From: SIG673 sp045638685
Lineage (GTDB): Bacteria; Bacillota; Clostridia; Oscillospirales; CAG-272
Assembly: GCA_045638685.1 (NCBI GenBank)
Contig: JAZUBT010000026.1
Location: 1-64,000, forward strand
DNA length: 64,000 nt
Direction: 5' to 3'
Below are positions 41,378 to 50,996 of this stretch, piece by piece (within the stretch, counting starts at the first letter, position 1; every line of letters starts with the position of its first letter). The notes beneath the pieces are model-generated. The model ran no database searches and was not told where the DNA came from. It was given only the letters and a program-made list of their open reading frames with translations. The position numbers were made by a program, and so were the translations under genes.

Positions 41378-42313
41378 ATGAAAAAAATATACACGTCTGT
41401 TGACCAGCTTATAGGAAGCACTCCGCTTCTTGAACTAAAAAATATAGAAAGAAAATATAATCTTAAGGCTCGTATGCTCGCAAAGCTTGAGTTCCTTAAT
41501 CCCGCGGGCTCAGTCAAGGACAGAGTAGCAAAAGAGATGCTTGACGACGCCGAAAGAAAAGGGCTTTTAAACGAAAATTCGGTTATAATCGAGCCGACAA
41601 GCGGCAATACGGGTATCGGTCTTGCGGCAGTCTCGGCGGCAAGGGGGTATAAAACCATTATCGTTATGCCCGATACAATGTCCGCTGAGCGCCGCATGCT
41701 GATGACGGCGTACGGCGCCGAACTTGTTCTATCGGACGGAAAAAAAGGAATGAGCGGAGCTATCGAAAAGGCGGAGGAGCTAAAAAAAAGCATACCGGGT
41801 GCGTTTATTCCCGATCAGTTCGGTAATCCCGCAAACCCCGAGGCTCACCGTAAAACAACCGGACCGGAAATATGGAACGATACCGACGGAGAGGTAGATA
41901 TTTTCGTCGCAGGCGTAGGAACAGGCGGAACACTTACCGGCGTAGGTGAGTATCTTAAATTAAAGAACCCCGACGTAAAGGTGGTAGCGGTTGAGCCGAA
42001 AAGCTCCGCGTTTCTCTCTACGGGAGTAGGCGGTGCGCATAAAATTCAGGGAATAGGAGCGGGTTTTATCCCTAAAACGCTTAATACATCGGTTTATGAC
42101 GAAATAATAACGGTTAGCGACGATGACGCTTATGAGGTCGGCAGAACGGTTGGTAAGACCGAGGGCGTGCTTGTGGGAATATCCTCGGGAGCCGCGCTGT
42201 ACGCCGCGATAAAATGCGCCGAAAAAGCGGAAAACAGCGGCAAGACGGTGGTCGTGTTACTTCCCGATACGGGGGACAGGTATCTGTCAACGGAAGGGTA
42301 CCTTGACTGTTAA
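41378..42313 (+). CDS. cysK: Cysteine synthase (O-acetylserine sulfhydrylase)
   Basis: 311-aa PLP enzyme making cysteine from O-acetylserine and sulfide. PLP Lys is K47 in NPAGSVKDRVAKE, the substrate loop is EPTSGNTGIGLA (about 72-83), and the phosphate-binding loop is AGVGTGGTLTGVGEYLK. GGAG precedes the ATG. It lies between the OYE-type gene and a phosphoesterase on the same strand with gaps of 122 and 85 bp. No serine acetyltransferase is nearby. Confidence 0.96.
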   Translation: MKKIYTSVDQLIGSTPLLELKNIERKYNLKARMLAKLEFLNPAGSVKDRVAKEMLDDAERKGLLNENSVIIEPTSGNTGIGLAAVSAARGYKTIIVMPDTMSAERRMLMTAYGAELVLSDGKKGMSGAIEKAEELKKSIPGAFIPDQFGNPANPEAHRKTTGPEIWNDTDGEVDIFVAGVGTGGTLTGVGEYLKLKNPDVKVVAVEPKSSAFLSTGVGGAHKIQGIGAGFIPKTLNTSVYDEIITVSDDDAYEVGRTVGKTEGVLVGISSGAALYAAIKCAEKAENSGKTVVVLLPDTGDRYLSTEGYLDC

Positions 42314-42398
42314 CCTTGCAAAAGCGGTTTTAAACTAATGCCTGTGAGCTTTAATTTCTTTTGCAAAGAAAAAACGCTAATGAAAGGAAGTTTCTGAA

Positions 42399-42941
42399 AT
42401 GAAGATAATGATAGCATCCGATATTCACGGCTCGGATTTTTACTGCGAAAAAATGATAGAGGCGTTTATCCGCGAGGGCGCAGAAAAGCTGCTTATTCTC
42501 GGAGACATACTGTATCACGGCCCGAGAAACGATCTCCCGAAGGGATATGCGCCGAAGTCGGTAATAGAGCGTCTTAACTCTATAAAGGAAAAAATACTTG
42601 CCGTAAGAGGTAACTGCGACACCGAGGTTGATCAGATGGTGCTAAGCTTTCCTATTCTTGCAGATTACTGCATACTGTACGTCGGGGGCAAAATGATTTA
42701 CGCTACCCACGGGCACAATTTTAACTGTGAAAATCTCCCACCTCTGCAAAATGGGGATATACTTTTACACGGGCATACTCACGTACCGAAATGCGAGGAC
42801 AAGGGTGAGTTTATTTACATGAACCCCGGCTCGGTTTCAATTCCGAAAGAAAAATCCGAGCACGGATATATGATTCTCACCGAAACGGACGCTACGTGGA
42901 AAACTCTTTCGGGGGAAATCTATAAAGAATATAAATTCTAA
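42399..42941 (+). CDS. YfcE/MJ0936-type metallophosphoesterase
   Basis: 180-aa calcineurin-like phosphodiesterase. Metal ligands lie in ASDIHGS (D8, H10), LGDILYHG, RGNCD, THGHN and LHGHTHVP. E. coli YfcE hydrolyses artificial phosphodiesters and its natural substrate is not known. A good GAAAGGAAG site precedes the ATG, and the strong terminator at 42955 follows. Confidence 0.92.
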   Translation: MKIMIASDIHGSDFYCEKMIEAFIREGAEKLLILGDILYHGPRNDLPKGYAPKSVIERLNSIKEKILAVRGNCDTEVDQMVLSFPILADYCILYVGGKMIYATHGHNFNCENLPPLQNGDILLHGHTHVPKCEDKGEFIYMNPGSVSIPKEKSEHGYMILTETDATWKTLSGEIYKEYKF

Positions 42942-42954
42942 ACTCCAAAAAGTA

Positions 42955-42982
42955 AAAAGAGCGATTTCAAATCGCTCTTTTT
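42955..42982 (+). terminator. Terminator after the YfcE-type gene
   Basis: Perfect stem AAAAAGAGCGATTT/AAATCGCTCTTTTT with a one- to two-base loop region. Confidence 0.9.
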
Positions 42983-43165
42983 GTTTATTAAAATCTTAAA
43001 TTTACTCTTTAAGCCCTGCAAACCTAAGCTTAGCATGATATCTACGTTAGTATTTTATCAAACCTTAGCCTTAGCGACGCTCGCTGTGTTTACTCAAACC
43101 AAACCGTCGCATCTTGCCTACGGGTGCTACCCGTCCGTCGCCAGTAGCCACCGGACGCTACCCGG

Positions 43166-45790
43166 TTAGAACTGTTTAAGAGCGTTTTCGGTTGCGACAA
43201 GCATATCCTTATACTTACCGAGCTTTTCCTTTTCGCCCTCGATAACAGCGGCGGGAGCCTTGGAAACGAAGCCCTCGTTTGAAAGCTTACGCTCAATTCT
43301 TTCTATCTCGGAAAGGAGCTTTTCCTTTTCCTTAGACAGTCTCGCTATCTCCTTTTCGCTGTCAACAACGTCGGAAAGCGGAATGTAGAGCGTTGCGTTT
43401 TCGGTAACTATCTGAACGTCATTTGAGCTCTCATAGCTATCCGTAACGGTAACCTCGGAAGCGGAAGCAAGCTTTTCAAAGAACGCTCCGCATTTTGCGT
43501 CAAACGTCTCCTTGTCGGAGGTTACAACGGTAAGCTTTGCTTTCTTTGACGGAGGAACGTTCATTTCCGCGCGGCGGTTACGTATCGCTCTTATACAAGC
43601 GATTATACGCTCAATAGCCGCTTCGTCCTTCGGGAAATTCAGGCTTTCGTTATACGTAGGCCACTCGCTTATAACTATGCTTTCGCCAACGTGCGGAAGC
43701 GTCTGCCATACCTCCTCGGTAATAAACGGCATATAGGGGTGTAAAAGCTTCATGGTCTCGCTGAAAACGTAGGCTATAACGCGCATAGCGGTTTTGTCTC
43801 CGTCTCCGAGACGCTGTTTAACAAGCTCGATATACCAGTCGCAGAATACCTCCCATACGAAGTCGTAGAGCTTCGCAAGAGCAACACCAAGCTCATATTT
43901 GTCAAGGTTTTCGGTTACTTCTCTTGTCAGACGGTTGAATCTTGAAACTATCCATTTATCTTCGGTGGAAAGGTCGGCGATTTCGGGGAGACCGAACTCA
44001 GTATCCTCGTCAAGCTTCATAAGAACGAATCTCGCCGCGTTCCAAATCTTATTGTTGAAGTTTCTTGCGGACTCAATCTTTTCATCGGAGAAACGCATAT
44101 CGTTTCCGGGTGAGTTACCCGTTGCAAGGGCAAAGCGGAGGGCATCAGCGCCGTATTTTTCTATAATTTCAAGCGGGTCGATACCGTTTCCGAGAGACTT
44201 TGACATCTTTCTGCCCTTTGCGTCTCTTACAAGTCCGTGAATAAATACTGTGGAGAACGGCTCGGCCTTCATGTGCTCAAGTCCGGAGAAAATCATTCTG
44301 GCAACCCAGAAGAATATAATGTCGTATCCGGTTACGAGAACGTTTGTCGGATAGTAGTAGGAAAGATCGGCGGTTTTTTCCGGCCAGCCGAGGGTAGAGA
44401 AGGGCCAAAGCGCGGAGGAGAACCACGTATCAAGAACGTCGTTATCCTGTTTTACCTTGCCGCCACACTTCGGGCAAGCGGTTATATCAGTTTTGGAAAC
44501 AGTCATCTCGCCGCACTTTTCACAGTAGAATGCGGGAATACGGTGTCCCCACCAAAGCTGTCTGGAAATGCACCAGTCAAGGACGTTTTCCATCCAGTTG
44601 ATATAGGTCTTTGAAAATCTTTCAGGCTCAAACTTTACGGTGCCGTTTTTTACAACCTCAAGGGCAGGCTGTGCAAGGGGCTTCATTTTTACAAACCACT
44701 GATCGGAGGTTATAGGCTCAACCGTGGTTTTGCAGCGGTAACAGGTTCCAACGTTGTGGCTATGCGCCTCTATCTTCACAAGATAGCCGCCCTCCTCAAG
44801 GTCTTTAACCATCTCTTTTCTCGCTTCGTAGCGGTCAAGACCGTAGTATTTTCCCTGATAGCTTACCGTCGCGTCATCGGCTAAAACCTTTATCTGTGCG
44901 AGATTATGACGCTTGCCAACCTCAAAGTCATTCGGGTCATGAGCAGGAGTGATCTTAACGCAGCCTGTTCCGAAGTCCTTTTCAACGTATTCGTCGGCAA
45001 TAACGGGTATCTCTCTGTCCGCAAGGGGAAGTATAAGCATTTTGCCGACCATATCCTTGTATCTTTCGTCGTCGGGGTGAACGGCAACGGCGGTATCGCC
45101 GAGCATGGTCTCGGGACGTGTTGTTGCCACGGTTACGTAGCCGCTTCCGTCCTTAAGAGGGTATCTTATGTGCCAGAAGCTGCCCGCCTGCTCCTCGTAC
45201 TCAACCTCCGCATCGGAGAGAGCCGTTATACAGTGAGGACACCAGTTTATAATTCTGTTTCCGCGGTAGATAAGTCCCTTTTCATAAAGGTTTACGAAAA
45301 CCTCGCGAACGGCACGTGAGCAGCCCTCGTCCATGGTAAAGCGCTCGCGGCTCCAGTCGCAGGACGCTCCGAGCTTTTTAAGCTGACTGACAATTCTCGA
45401 GCCGTATTTTTCCTTCCAGTCCCATACTCTGTCGATAAACTTATCGCGTCCGAGATCGTATCTCGTAAGCCCCTCGTTTACGCGGAGATTTTCCTCAACC
45501 TTTATCTGAGTTGCAATACCGGCATGGTCGGTTCCGGGAACCCAAAGGGTGGAAAAGCCCTGCATTCTCTTGTAGCGGATAAGTATATCCTGAAGCGTCT
45601 CGTCAAGAGCGTGTCCCATGTGGAGCTGACCTGTAACGTTCGGCGGGGGGATAACTATTGTAAACGGCTTTTTGCCTTTTTTAATGTCGCCCTCGGTATC
45701 GGGGGTAAAATATCCCTTTTCGCACCAGAGCGAATAAAGCTTGTCCTCCGTGGCAGAAGGATTATAGGTTTTTTCGAGTTCTTTTTTCAC
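43166..45790 (-). CDS. valS: Valyl-tRNA synthetase
   Basis: 874-aa class Ia synthetase. HIGH signature is in PPPNVTGQLHMGHAL and KMSKS in GRKMSKSLGNGIDP. The Thr-rich CP1 editing domain is present (TTRPETMLGDTAVAVHP), as is a zinc-binding Cys cluster (CEKCGEM, CPKCGG). The C-terminal coiled coil (KEIARLSKEKEKLLSEIERI) that binds the tRNA elbow is intact. Start codon is GTG at 45790 with GGAG upstream. Controlled by the T-box leader at 45941-46195. Confidence 0.98.
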   Translation of the reverse strand: MKKELEKTYNPSATEDKLYSLWCEKGYFTPDTEGDIKKGKKPFTIVIPPPNVTGQLHMGHALDETLQDILIRYKRMQGFSTLWVPGTDHAGIATQIKVEENLRVNEGLTRYDLGRDKFIDRVWDWKEKYGSRIVSQLKKLGASCDWSRERFTMDEGCSRAVREVFVNLYEKGLIYRGNRIINWCPHCITALSDAEVEYEEQAGSFWHIRYPLKDGSGYVTVATTRPETMLGDTAVAVHPDDERYKDMVGKMLILPLADREIPVIADEYVEKDFGTGCVKITPAHDPNDFEVGKRHNLAQIKVLADDATVSYQGKYYGLDRYEARKEMVKDLEEGGYLVKIEAHSHNVGTCYRCKTTVEPITSDQWFVKMKPLAQPALEVVKNGTVKFEPERFSKTYINWMENVLDWCISRQLWWGHRIPAFYCEKCGEMTVSKTDITACPKCGGKVKQDNDVLDTWFSSALWPFSTLGWPEKTADLSYYYPTNVLVTGYDIIFFWVARMIFSGLEHMKAEPFSTVFIHGLVRDAKGRKMSKSLGNGIDPLEIIEKYGADALRFALATGNSPGNDMRFSDEKIESARNFNNKIWNAARFVLMKLDEDTEFGLPEIADLSTEDKWIVSRFNRLTREVTENLDKYELGVALAKLYDFVWEVFCDWYIELVKQRLGDGDKTAMRVIAYVFSETMKLLHPYMPFITEEVWQTLPHVGESIVISEWPTYNESLNFPKDEAAIERIIACIRAIRNRRAEMNVPPSKKAKLTVVTSDKETFDAKCGAFFEKLASASEVTVTDSYESSNDVQIVTENATLYIPLSDVVDSEKEIARLSKEKEKLLSEIERIERKLSNEGFVSKAPAAVIEGEKEKLGKYKDMLVATENALKQF

Positions 45791-45940
45791 TGTATTCTCC
45801 GTTCCTCCGCATAAGCGAAATAATTATTTCCCGCTTTTTGAAAAAAGCTTGGTAAAAACTTTTATACTGCTACGCTCTCCCGCAACAAAGTAAGGGAAGC
45901 GAGTTTGACTTTATACGTGCCCGAGAGCGCTATACATAAT

Positions 45941-46195
45941 AAAAACGTCCCGTTAAAAATAACGGGACGGACAAAATTCTGTTCGTGGTACCACCCGAAT
46001 TCACCGCATGGGCGGTGCGCTCGACTCCTTAACGCGGAAATGACGTATATTCTCCCGAATATAAACTCCTCGGCGACCTTCCGAAGCTTAGTTTCCTGCG
46101 AAAATTTCAGCACTCAAATATAAGTATTTGAGTTTTTCGCTCTCTGTAAGGCTTACGCTCCGTACTCCTCCGACTCACAGTCTTTAAATAGTTAA
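45941..46195 (-). ncRNA. T-box riboswitch of valS
   Basis: Minus-strand leader with the conserved T-box core CGGGTGGTACCACG, which pairs with the tRNA acceptor end in the anti-terminator. It is followed by a terminator stem GTCCCGTT/AACGGGAC (45947-45968) and T5. Stem I contains the AGAGAG element and a long hairpin. A GTC triplet at about 46077-46075 is a candidate valine specifier codon, but I could not fold the loop with certainty. Uncharged tRNA-Val should permit read-through. Confidence 0.92.
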
Positions 46196-46199
46196 ATAT

Positions 46200-46228
46200 A
46201 TTATACACGATTAAAGCAGTTTTGTCAA
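46200..46228 (-). promoter_or_regulatory. valS promoter
   Basis: Minus-strand perfect -35 TTGACA, 17-bp spacer, perfect -10 TATAAT. Confidence 0.9.
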
Positions 46229-46303
46229 GAGGAATTTATTATTTTTGCTTTGGCTAAGCGTTATTAATTTTGCAGCGCAGGTGAAACGCCTAAACAAAAG
46301 AGC

Positions 46304-47017
46304 TTATGCTCCGTCATAGGAAAGAAGCTCACTGACCGTTACGAAACGGTACCCCTCGGAAAGCAGGTGCGGTATAAGCGCGGAAAGCGCGGAAGGGGTG
46401 GGAGAGGGAGAGGAAATGAAGTCGTGAAAGAGAATTATACAGCCGCCGGTGGCGTAGGATTTAACGTTTTTTACTATACTGTCCCTTCCCGTGTGCATCC
46501 AATCCTTTGTATCAACTGTCCAAACTATTATTTTGTAATTCATTTCAGCGGCGACCTTTACCGCCGTTGTGTTACAGTAGCCGGTAGGAGGACGGAATAA
46601 AACGGTATCCTTTCCAGTTATCTTTTTTATTATACCGTGTGTCTTTTCAAGCTCTAAGCTAAAGCTTTCCTTGCTGCTTTTTCCCGCAGTAACGTGCGAA
46701 TAGGTGTGATTACCTATCTCGTGCCCCTCGTCAGCTATCCTTTTAAGCTTTTTGGGGTAGCTTTCCGCGTTTTTTCCAATTACAAAAAAGGTTGCCTTAA
46801 CGTTATATTTACCGAGAACGTCAAGAATTTCATCGGTATATTTCGGGTGCGGTCCATCGTCAAATGTGAGCGCGATAATCTTTTCGTCAGTGCCTACGCA
46901 GGAATAGACGTTATCCTGCCTCCCAAAGCCACCCCATGTCTCAAGCGCGCCGTTTTCGGCGCGGAGAGGGAGAGGAAGGAGCAGTAAAACCGCTAAAAGC
47001 GAAACGGCTCTTTTCAC
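46304..47017 (-). CDS. Secreted polysaccharide deacetylase (NodB family)
   Basis: 237 aa with an N-terminal signal sequence (hydrophobic LLAVLLLLPLPLRA, likely cleaved after about residue 20). The NodB catalytic Asp pair is D53-D54 in TFDDGPHP, with metal ligands H104 and H108 in GNHTYSH and RPPTGYCN as the third motif. It probably deacetylates peptidoglycan sugars at the surface or in the spore cortex. The GTG start overlaps the stop of the pdaA-like gene by 4 nt, so both are translated together. Confidence 0.9.
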   Translation of the reverse strand: MKRAVSLLAVLLLLPLPLRAENGALETWGGFGRQDNVYSCVGTDEKIIALTFDDGPHPKYTDEILDVLGKYNVKATFFVIGKNAESYPKKLKRIADEGHEIGNHTYSHVTAGKSSKESFSLELEKTHGIIKKITGKDTVLFRPPTGYCNTTAVKVAAEMNYKIIVWTVDTKDWMHTGRDSIVKNVKSYATGGCIILFHDFISSPSPTPSALSALIPHLLSEGYRFVTVSELLSYDGA

Positions 47018-47811
47018 GGCAGTTCACTGAGCGAGGCGAAGCGGTATCCTTCGGCTTCAAGTGCGGTTAAGACTCTGTCTAAAATGTCGGCGTTTGTCTT
47101 TGACGTTGGGTGCAGAAGCATAATTTCGCCGGGATGAGCGTTGTCGAGTATCTTTTTGAGTGCGTAATCGGGAGAGGGCTGACGCTGGTTATCCCAGTCG
47201 GCATAGGCAAAGCTCCAGAACACTGTTTTATATCCAAGCTCGGTTGCATACTGCAGATTTTCTCTGCTGAAGCGCCCCTCCGGAGGGCGGTAAAAACGCG
47301 CCATTTCGACACCCGTTAGCTCCTTTAAAACCTCGTTAAGACCGGAAAGCTGAAGATCAAACCTCGCTTTATCGGTTATTTTTGTCATATCGGGGTGCGT
47401 AAGAGTGTGGTTGCAGATAAGATGTCCCTCCGCGCTCATGCGTTTTACAAGCTCCCGGTTTCGTCTTATGAAGTTTTCCAGAACGAAAAAGGCGCCCGGT
47501 GCATTATGCTTTTTTAAAACGTTTACTATTCTTTCAACGTTTCCGTTTTCGTATCCTGCGTCGAACGTTAGATAAATAACCTTATCTCCGCTCTCCGCCG
47601 CCCTTTTATCGCCGTAAACCGCGTTATATTCCTCTAAAAATTTCATTTCCGACGGAGAAGGCGGCAGGGTATGGGTGTCGTTTCTCATAACGTACCAGTT
47701 GTATGCCCCTTTGCCGTCTGCGGCGTAAACGGGAGAGGGCATGGTTATAAGCGCCGACGTTAAAATTACGGTAGAAAGTAAAAAAGATAATATATATTTA
47801 ATTTTTGACAT
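47014..47811 (-). CDS. pdaA: Delta-lactam-biosynthetic de-N-acetylase, PdaA-like
   Basis: 265 aa. A signal peptide ends near PVYA (residue 30). The mature N-terminus YNWYVMRNDTHTLPPSP is characteristic of PdaA, which makes muramic delta-lactam in spore cortex for germination. The first catalytic Asp D84 is kept in TFDAGYENG while the second Asp position is Ala, a substitution position that also varies in known PdaA. Metal ligands H135 and H139 and YRPPEGRFS are intact. First gene of a two-deacetylase unit. Confidence 0.88.
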   Translation of the reverse strand: MSKIKYILSFLLSTVILTSALITMPSPVYAADGKGAYNWYVMRNDTHTLPPSPSEMKFLEEYNAVYGDKRAAESGDKVIYLTFDAGYENGNVERIVNVLKKHNAPGAFFVLENFIRRNRELVKRMSAEGHLICNHTLTHPDMTKITDKARFDLQLSGLNEVLKELTGVEMARFYRPPEGRFSRENLQYATELGYKTVFWSFAYADWDNQRQPSPDYALKKILDNAHPGEIMLLHPTSKTNADILDRVLTALEAEGYRFASLSELP

Positions 47812-48141
47812 AACTTCCTATATTCCTTTCAAGCTCATCCCTTGTCTTAGTGCTTTTACTTCTGTAAAATTAAAGATTTAACGGCAAAGGATTAAAGCAA
47901 AATTTTGAGACTTTTTTGCATTAAAAAGCCTTTCATTACTTATTATAAATGGAAAATAAAAAAATAACCCTTGTAACATTTTACACCCTCGGCAAAAAGT
48001 TACAAGAGTTTTTAATTTTCAAAGTTACGGTAAGCTTTACTTTTGCGATCTATAACGGTTTTGTCGGTTTTTTCGCTTATTTTGTCGGTTTTATAATGTT
48101 TTTGCTACGGCGCCTTCTCGCTTTATGCAGGCCTTAAAGCA
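47812..48141. other. Intergenic region upstream of pdaA
   Basis: It includes an AGGAAG ribosome site for pdaA and an inverted repeat CTTGTAAC (47969-47976)/GTTACAAG (47999-48006). A hydrophobic 62-codon plus-strand frame (47949-48137) has no ribosome site, so I do not call it a gene. No forespore-type promoter was recognised. Confidence 0.45.
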
Positions 48142-49092
48142 TTATAACGTTTTTTTCGGCAGCAGCGGAATTTTTCTCGCCTTTTCTTTTCTTATAAAGT
48201 TCAGCGCGCTGTTTCGTACGTCAATCTCGGCGCGCAGCGTTTTACCGGCATACTCCCCGTCAAGCGTCCATTCAAGGGGAAAATCGGAATTAAGCGTAAG
48301 CTTTTTTATATGTCTGAAAATAATACTTGACTGATTGTATTTTTTGTTCAAAAGTCGCCCCACGGTATCTGTCAGCTCAACAATGTTACTTGGCTTCTTT
48401 ATCAGCAGTATCTCAAAAAGCCCGTCGTTTACCGTTACGCTGTTTTTGTCAAGCTTTACGAGTCCGCCGAGAGACGTGGAGTTGGTTATCGCTCCAAAAA
48501 TATATTCTCCGTCAAACGTCTCTCCGTCCGCCTCTATATTTAGTTTAAACGGCTTAAAGCTTTGAAGGTCGGCAAGACTTTTAAGCCCCTCAAAAACGTA
48601 GGCGAGATGGCCGAGCTTGTTTTTAAATCTTTGCGCGGTTGAGTAGGAAATCTTGGTAAACATTCCAAAGGAAGCGACGTAGGAAAAATATCTCTTTTCC
48701 CCGCTGTCATTTGTAAACAACCCCGCGTCAAGAGGGAAGCAGTCATCGGAAGCGGCAAGAAGCACGCTTTTTTTAATGCTTTTCGGAAGCCCTATTCCTC
48801 TTGCAAAATCGTTTGTGGAGCCTGTTGGAATATAACCGAGGGTAATGCTTTTTTTCGATTTTAGTATGCCGTTACATACCTCGCTGAGCGTTCCGTCTCC
48901 GCCAACGCAGACAATACGGTTGTAGCCTGTGCATTCGGCAGCAAGGGTTGACGCGTGTCCACAGTGCTTTGTGAATACCATATCGGTCAGAAAGCCGCAA
49001 TCGGAAAAGCGTTTTTGTATTTTTTCAAAAACTGAAAACCCTTTCTTTTTTCCGGAATGTGAGTTTACTATAAGTAAAAGCCGTTTTTCCAT
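48142..49092 (-). CDS. Diacylglycerol/lipid kinase family protein
   Basis: 316-aa DagK/YegS-type lipid kinase. The nucleotide-binding motif is VCVGGDGTLSEV (G64-T68), preceded by IVNSHSGKK and followed by IPTGSTNDFARGIG. The beta-sandwich C-terminal domain is complete. It is expected at the inner face of the membrane, phosphorylating diacylglycerol or a related lipid with ATP. It ends just after the intergenic region upstream of pdaA and has its own start region. Specificity cannot be determined from sequence. Confidence 0.9.
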   Translation of the reverse strand: MEKRLLLIVNSHSGKKKGFSVFEKIQKRFSDCGFLTDMVFTKHCGHASTLAAECTGYNRIVCVGGDGTLSEVCNGILKSKKSITLGYIPTGSTNDFARGIGLPKSIKKSVLLAASDDCFPLDAGLFTNDSGEKRYFSYVASFGMFTKISYSTAQRFKNKLGHLAYVFEGLKSLADLQSFKPFKLNIEADGETFDGEYIFGAITNSTSLGGLVKLDKNSVTVNDGLFEILLIKKPSNIVELTDTVGRLLNKKYNQSSIIFRHIKKLTLNSDFPLEWTLDGEYAGKTLRAEIDVRNSALNFIRKEKARKIPLLPKKTL

Positions 49093-49218
49093 ACCCGTTT
49101 CCCTTCATTAAAAATAATGCGTTACCAAACAAATACGTCTTTAATAATATTGTATCACCGCTTTCGGATTTATAAAAGCTTAGATTGAAAATAATTGATT
49201 AACAATTATTTATCAATA

Positions 49219-49246
49219 TTTTCCTCTTTCAACTTTCCGCTTTTAA
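49219..49246. repeat. 7-bp phased repeat, 4 units
   Basis: Plus-strand heptamers TTTTCCT, CTTTCAA, CTTTCCG, CTTTTAA, just upstream of the sipL promoter. Confidence 0.65.
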
Positions 49247-49250
49247 AACC

Positions 49251-49280
49251 GGTATTTTTTCCTTCGTCTCAGCATACATT
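49251..49280 (+). promoter_or_regulatory. Sigma-E-like sporulation promoter of sipL
   Basis: -35-like GGTATTT, 15-bp spacer, -10 CATACATT, 31 bp before the ATG. The -10 resembles the sigma-E consensus CATAnnnT, fitting the mother-cell expression of sipL in characterised species. Confidence 0.6.
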
Positions 49281-49311
49281 GTAGTAAAAAAACGAAAGGG
49301 CAAAAGAAAAA

Positions 49312-50865
49312 ATGAACGGTTACATAGGACTTACAGAGGCTGGAAATGATAGCGCGCTTATGAAGGTTTACGAGGGAGTAAAGCATACGGAAATAGCGGA
49401 GGAGTTTATACTCCCCGATTATTTGCCCGACGTAAAGCGTATAATAAGAGTTGACGCGCGCCCGAAAATTGACGGTAAATTTATTACCGCGGGCAAGGTG
49501 GAATATGAGGGAGACGCGGTTTGTACCGTGCTTTTCTGTGATGGGGAAAACAAGCTTAAAACAGCAACCTTTACGGCGCCGTTTTCCGACAAAATAGATC
49601 TTTTAGGGCAGGATGACGAATGCATAGCTAACCTCGTCGCGCTTCCCGAAAGCATAAGCTGCCGTATGTTAAATCCGAGAAGAGTCTCGCTAAGACTGAG
49701 AATAGACACCGAAGCAACGGTTTGGTGCAATCGGTCCTTTGCTCCGACTCTTTCGGGGGCGTATATCGAATCCGACGTAGAAACGCTTACCAAGGAAGTT
49801 CCGGTAATGAAGCTTATATGCGCGGGCGAGAGCGGACTTAACGCCTCTGCCGACCTTGAGGTTGACGGAGCGCTTATGCAGATAAGCGAGGTTATAAGCT
49901 GTAACGTAGATATGAGCTTTTACGAGTGTAAGGGAGCTGACGACAAGGTGCTTTGCAGGGGAGAAATGCCCATTACGGTATTTTACAGAACGGAAGACGG
50001 AGAAAACGAAAGCTACACCGTTCTTTTCCGTAAATTACCGGTCGCGCAGGTGGTAAGCGCAGAGGGAGTAACCGATGCATATGAATGTATGGCACGGGGG
50101 AGCGTTGACGAGGTTAAGGTGAACGTTGCCGCAAACGGCTTTGGTGAAAAACGCATAATAGAGCTTGATATAAGCTATAGAATTTACCTTAACTGCGTAA
50201 GCAGAGAGAAGCTTACAGTAACAGAGGACATATACGCCGCAGGAGCTGAGGTTAAAACGGAAACGGAAAGACAGGAGTTTTGCCATCTTGCAAAAAACTA
50301 TTCGAGAAATTTTAGCGTAAACGCCACTTTTACACGAGAAGAGCTTAACTTAGGCGGAGCGGAAAACGTTTACAGCATTTCCGCGGAGCCGAGAATAAAC
50401 GATGTTAAAATGTCGGAGGACGGGTTTAAGCTCAGAGTTTCCGGAGTGGCTCCGACAAGCGCGATAGTAAAAAAAGAGGACGGTCTTTACAGCGTTGACT
50501 ATACTGTTCCTTTTAACGTAGAGCTTGACGCTGACGGTGTACCGAAGGAGTTTACCTATAATGCCGACACCGTCTGCACCTGCGCAAAGGGACGCCTTGA
50601 TAACGAAAGACTTTACACCGATCTTGAATTTCAGATTAATCTTATGGTTCTCGGAATAAGCGGAGTGAACGTTCTTAAAAGCGCCGAGTTCAGCGAAATG
50701 GCACAGGAGAGCGAGAAGCCGCAGATGAGATTCTTCTATCCGAGCGAAACGGAAACTCTTTGGAGCATAGGCAAGCGCTTCGGCATAAGCCGTCAGTCTC
50801 TTACAGATTCAAATAAAATAACCGGGGAAAAGCTACCCGAGATGCTTATTATTCCGATAAAATAG
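49312..50865 (+). CDS. sipL: SipL-like spore coat morphogenetic protein (DUF3794/SPOCS + LysM)
   Basis: 517 aa. The N-terminal and middle parts contain DUF3794/SPOCS domains (EEFILPDYLPDVKRIIRVDA; later NFSVNATFTREELNLGGAEN). A C-terminal LysM domain occupies about residues 470-517 (ETLWSIGKRFGISRQSL). This architecture and length match SipL, which tethers SpoIVA to the forespore surface in Clostridia. The upstream sigma-E-like promoter supports it. It precedes spoIVB by 226 bp. Confidence 0.9.
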   Translation: MNGYIGLTEAGNDSALMKVYEGVKHTEIAEEFILPDYLPDVKRIIRVDARPKIDGKFITAGKVEYEGDAVCTVLFCDGENKLKTATFTAPFSDKIDLLGQDDECIANLVALPESISCRMLNPRRVSLRLRIDTEATVWCNRSFAPTLSGAYIESDVETLTKEVPVMKLICAGESGLNASADLEVDGALMQISEVISCNVDMSFYECKGADDKVLCRGEMPITVFYRTEDGENESYTVLFRKLPVAQVVSAEGVTDAYECMARGSVDEVKVNVAANGFGEKRIIELDISYRIYLNCVSREKLTVTEDIYAAGAEVKTETERQEFCHLAKNYSRNFSVNATFTREELNLGGAENVYSISAEPRINDVKMSEDGFKLRVSGVAPTSAIVKKEDGLYSVDYTVPFNVELDADGVPKEFTYNADTVCTCAKGRLDNERLYTDLEFQINLMVLGISGVNVLKSAEFSEMAQESEKPQMRFFYPSETETLWSIGKRFGISRQSLTDSNKITGEKLPEMLIIPIK

Positions 50866-50996
50866 TATTTTAAAATAAAATTTTAAAAACAAAAAATACC
50901 ACGCATTTATATTTTCCGTAGGTAAAAACTTTTATTAATATCTGTTATTAAAAAAACGCATTTTCGTATAATGAAAAAACTATCAGTTTTTCCACA

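Larger units (their letters stand above)
45791..46303 (-). other. valS leader region
   Basis: From right to left it holds about 75 bp after the deacetylase stop, the valS promoter (46200-46228), the T-box (45941-46195) and about 150 nt of untranslated leader before the GTG. No gene found. Confidence 0.8.

Noticed and set aside
47949..48137. 62-codon hydrophobic plus-strand frame upstream of pdaA
   Set aside because: No ribosome-binding site, and it contains an inverted repeat. Hydrophobicity follows from a T-rich composition.
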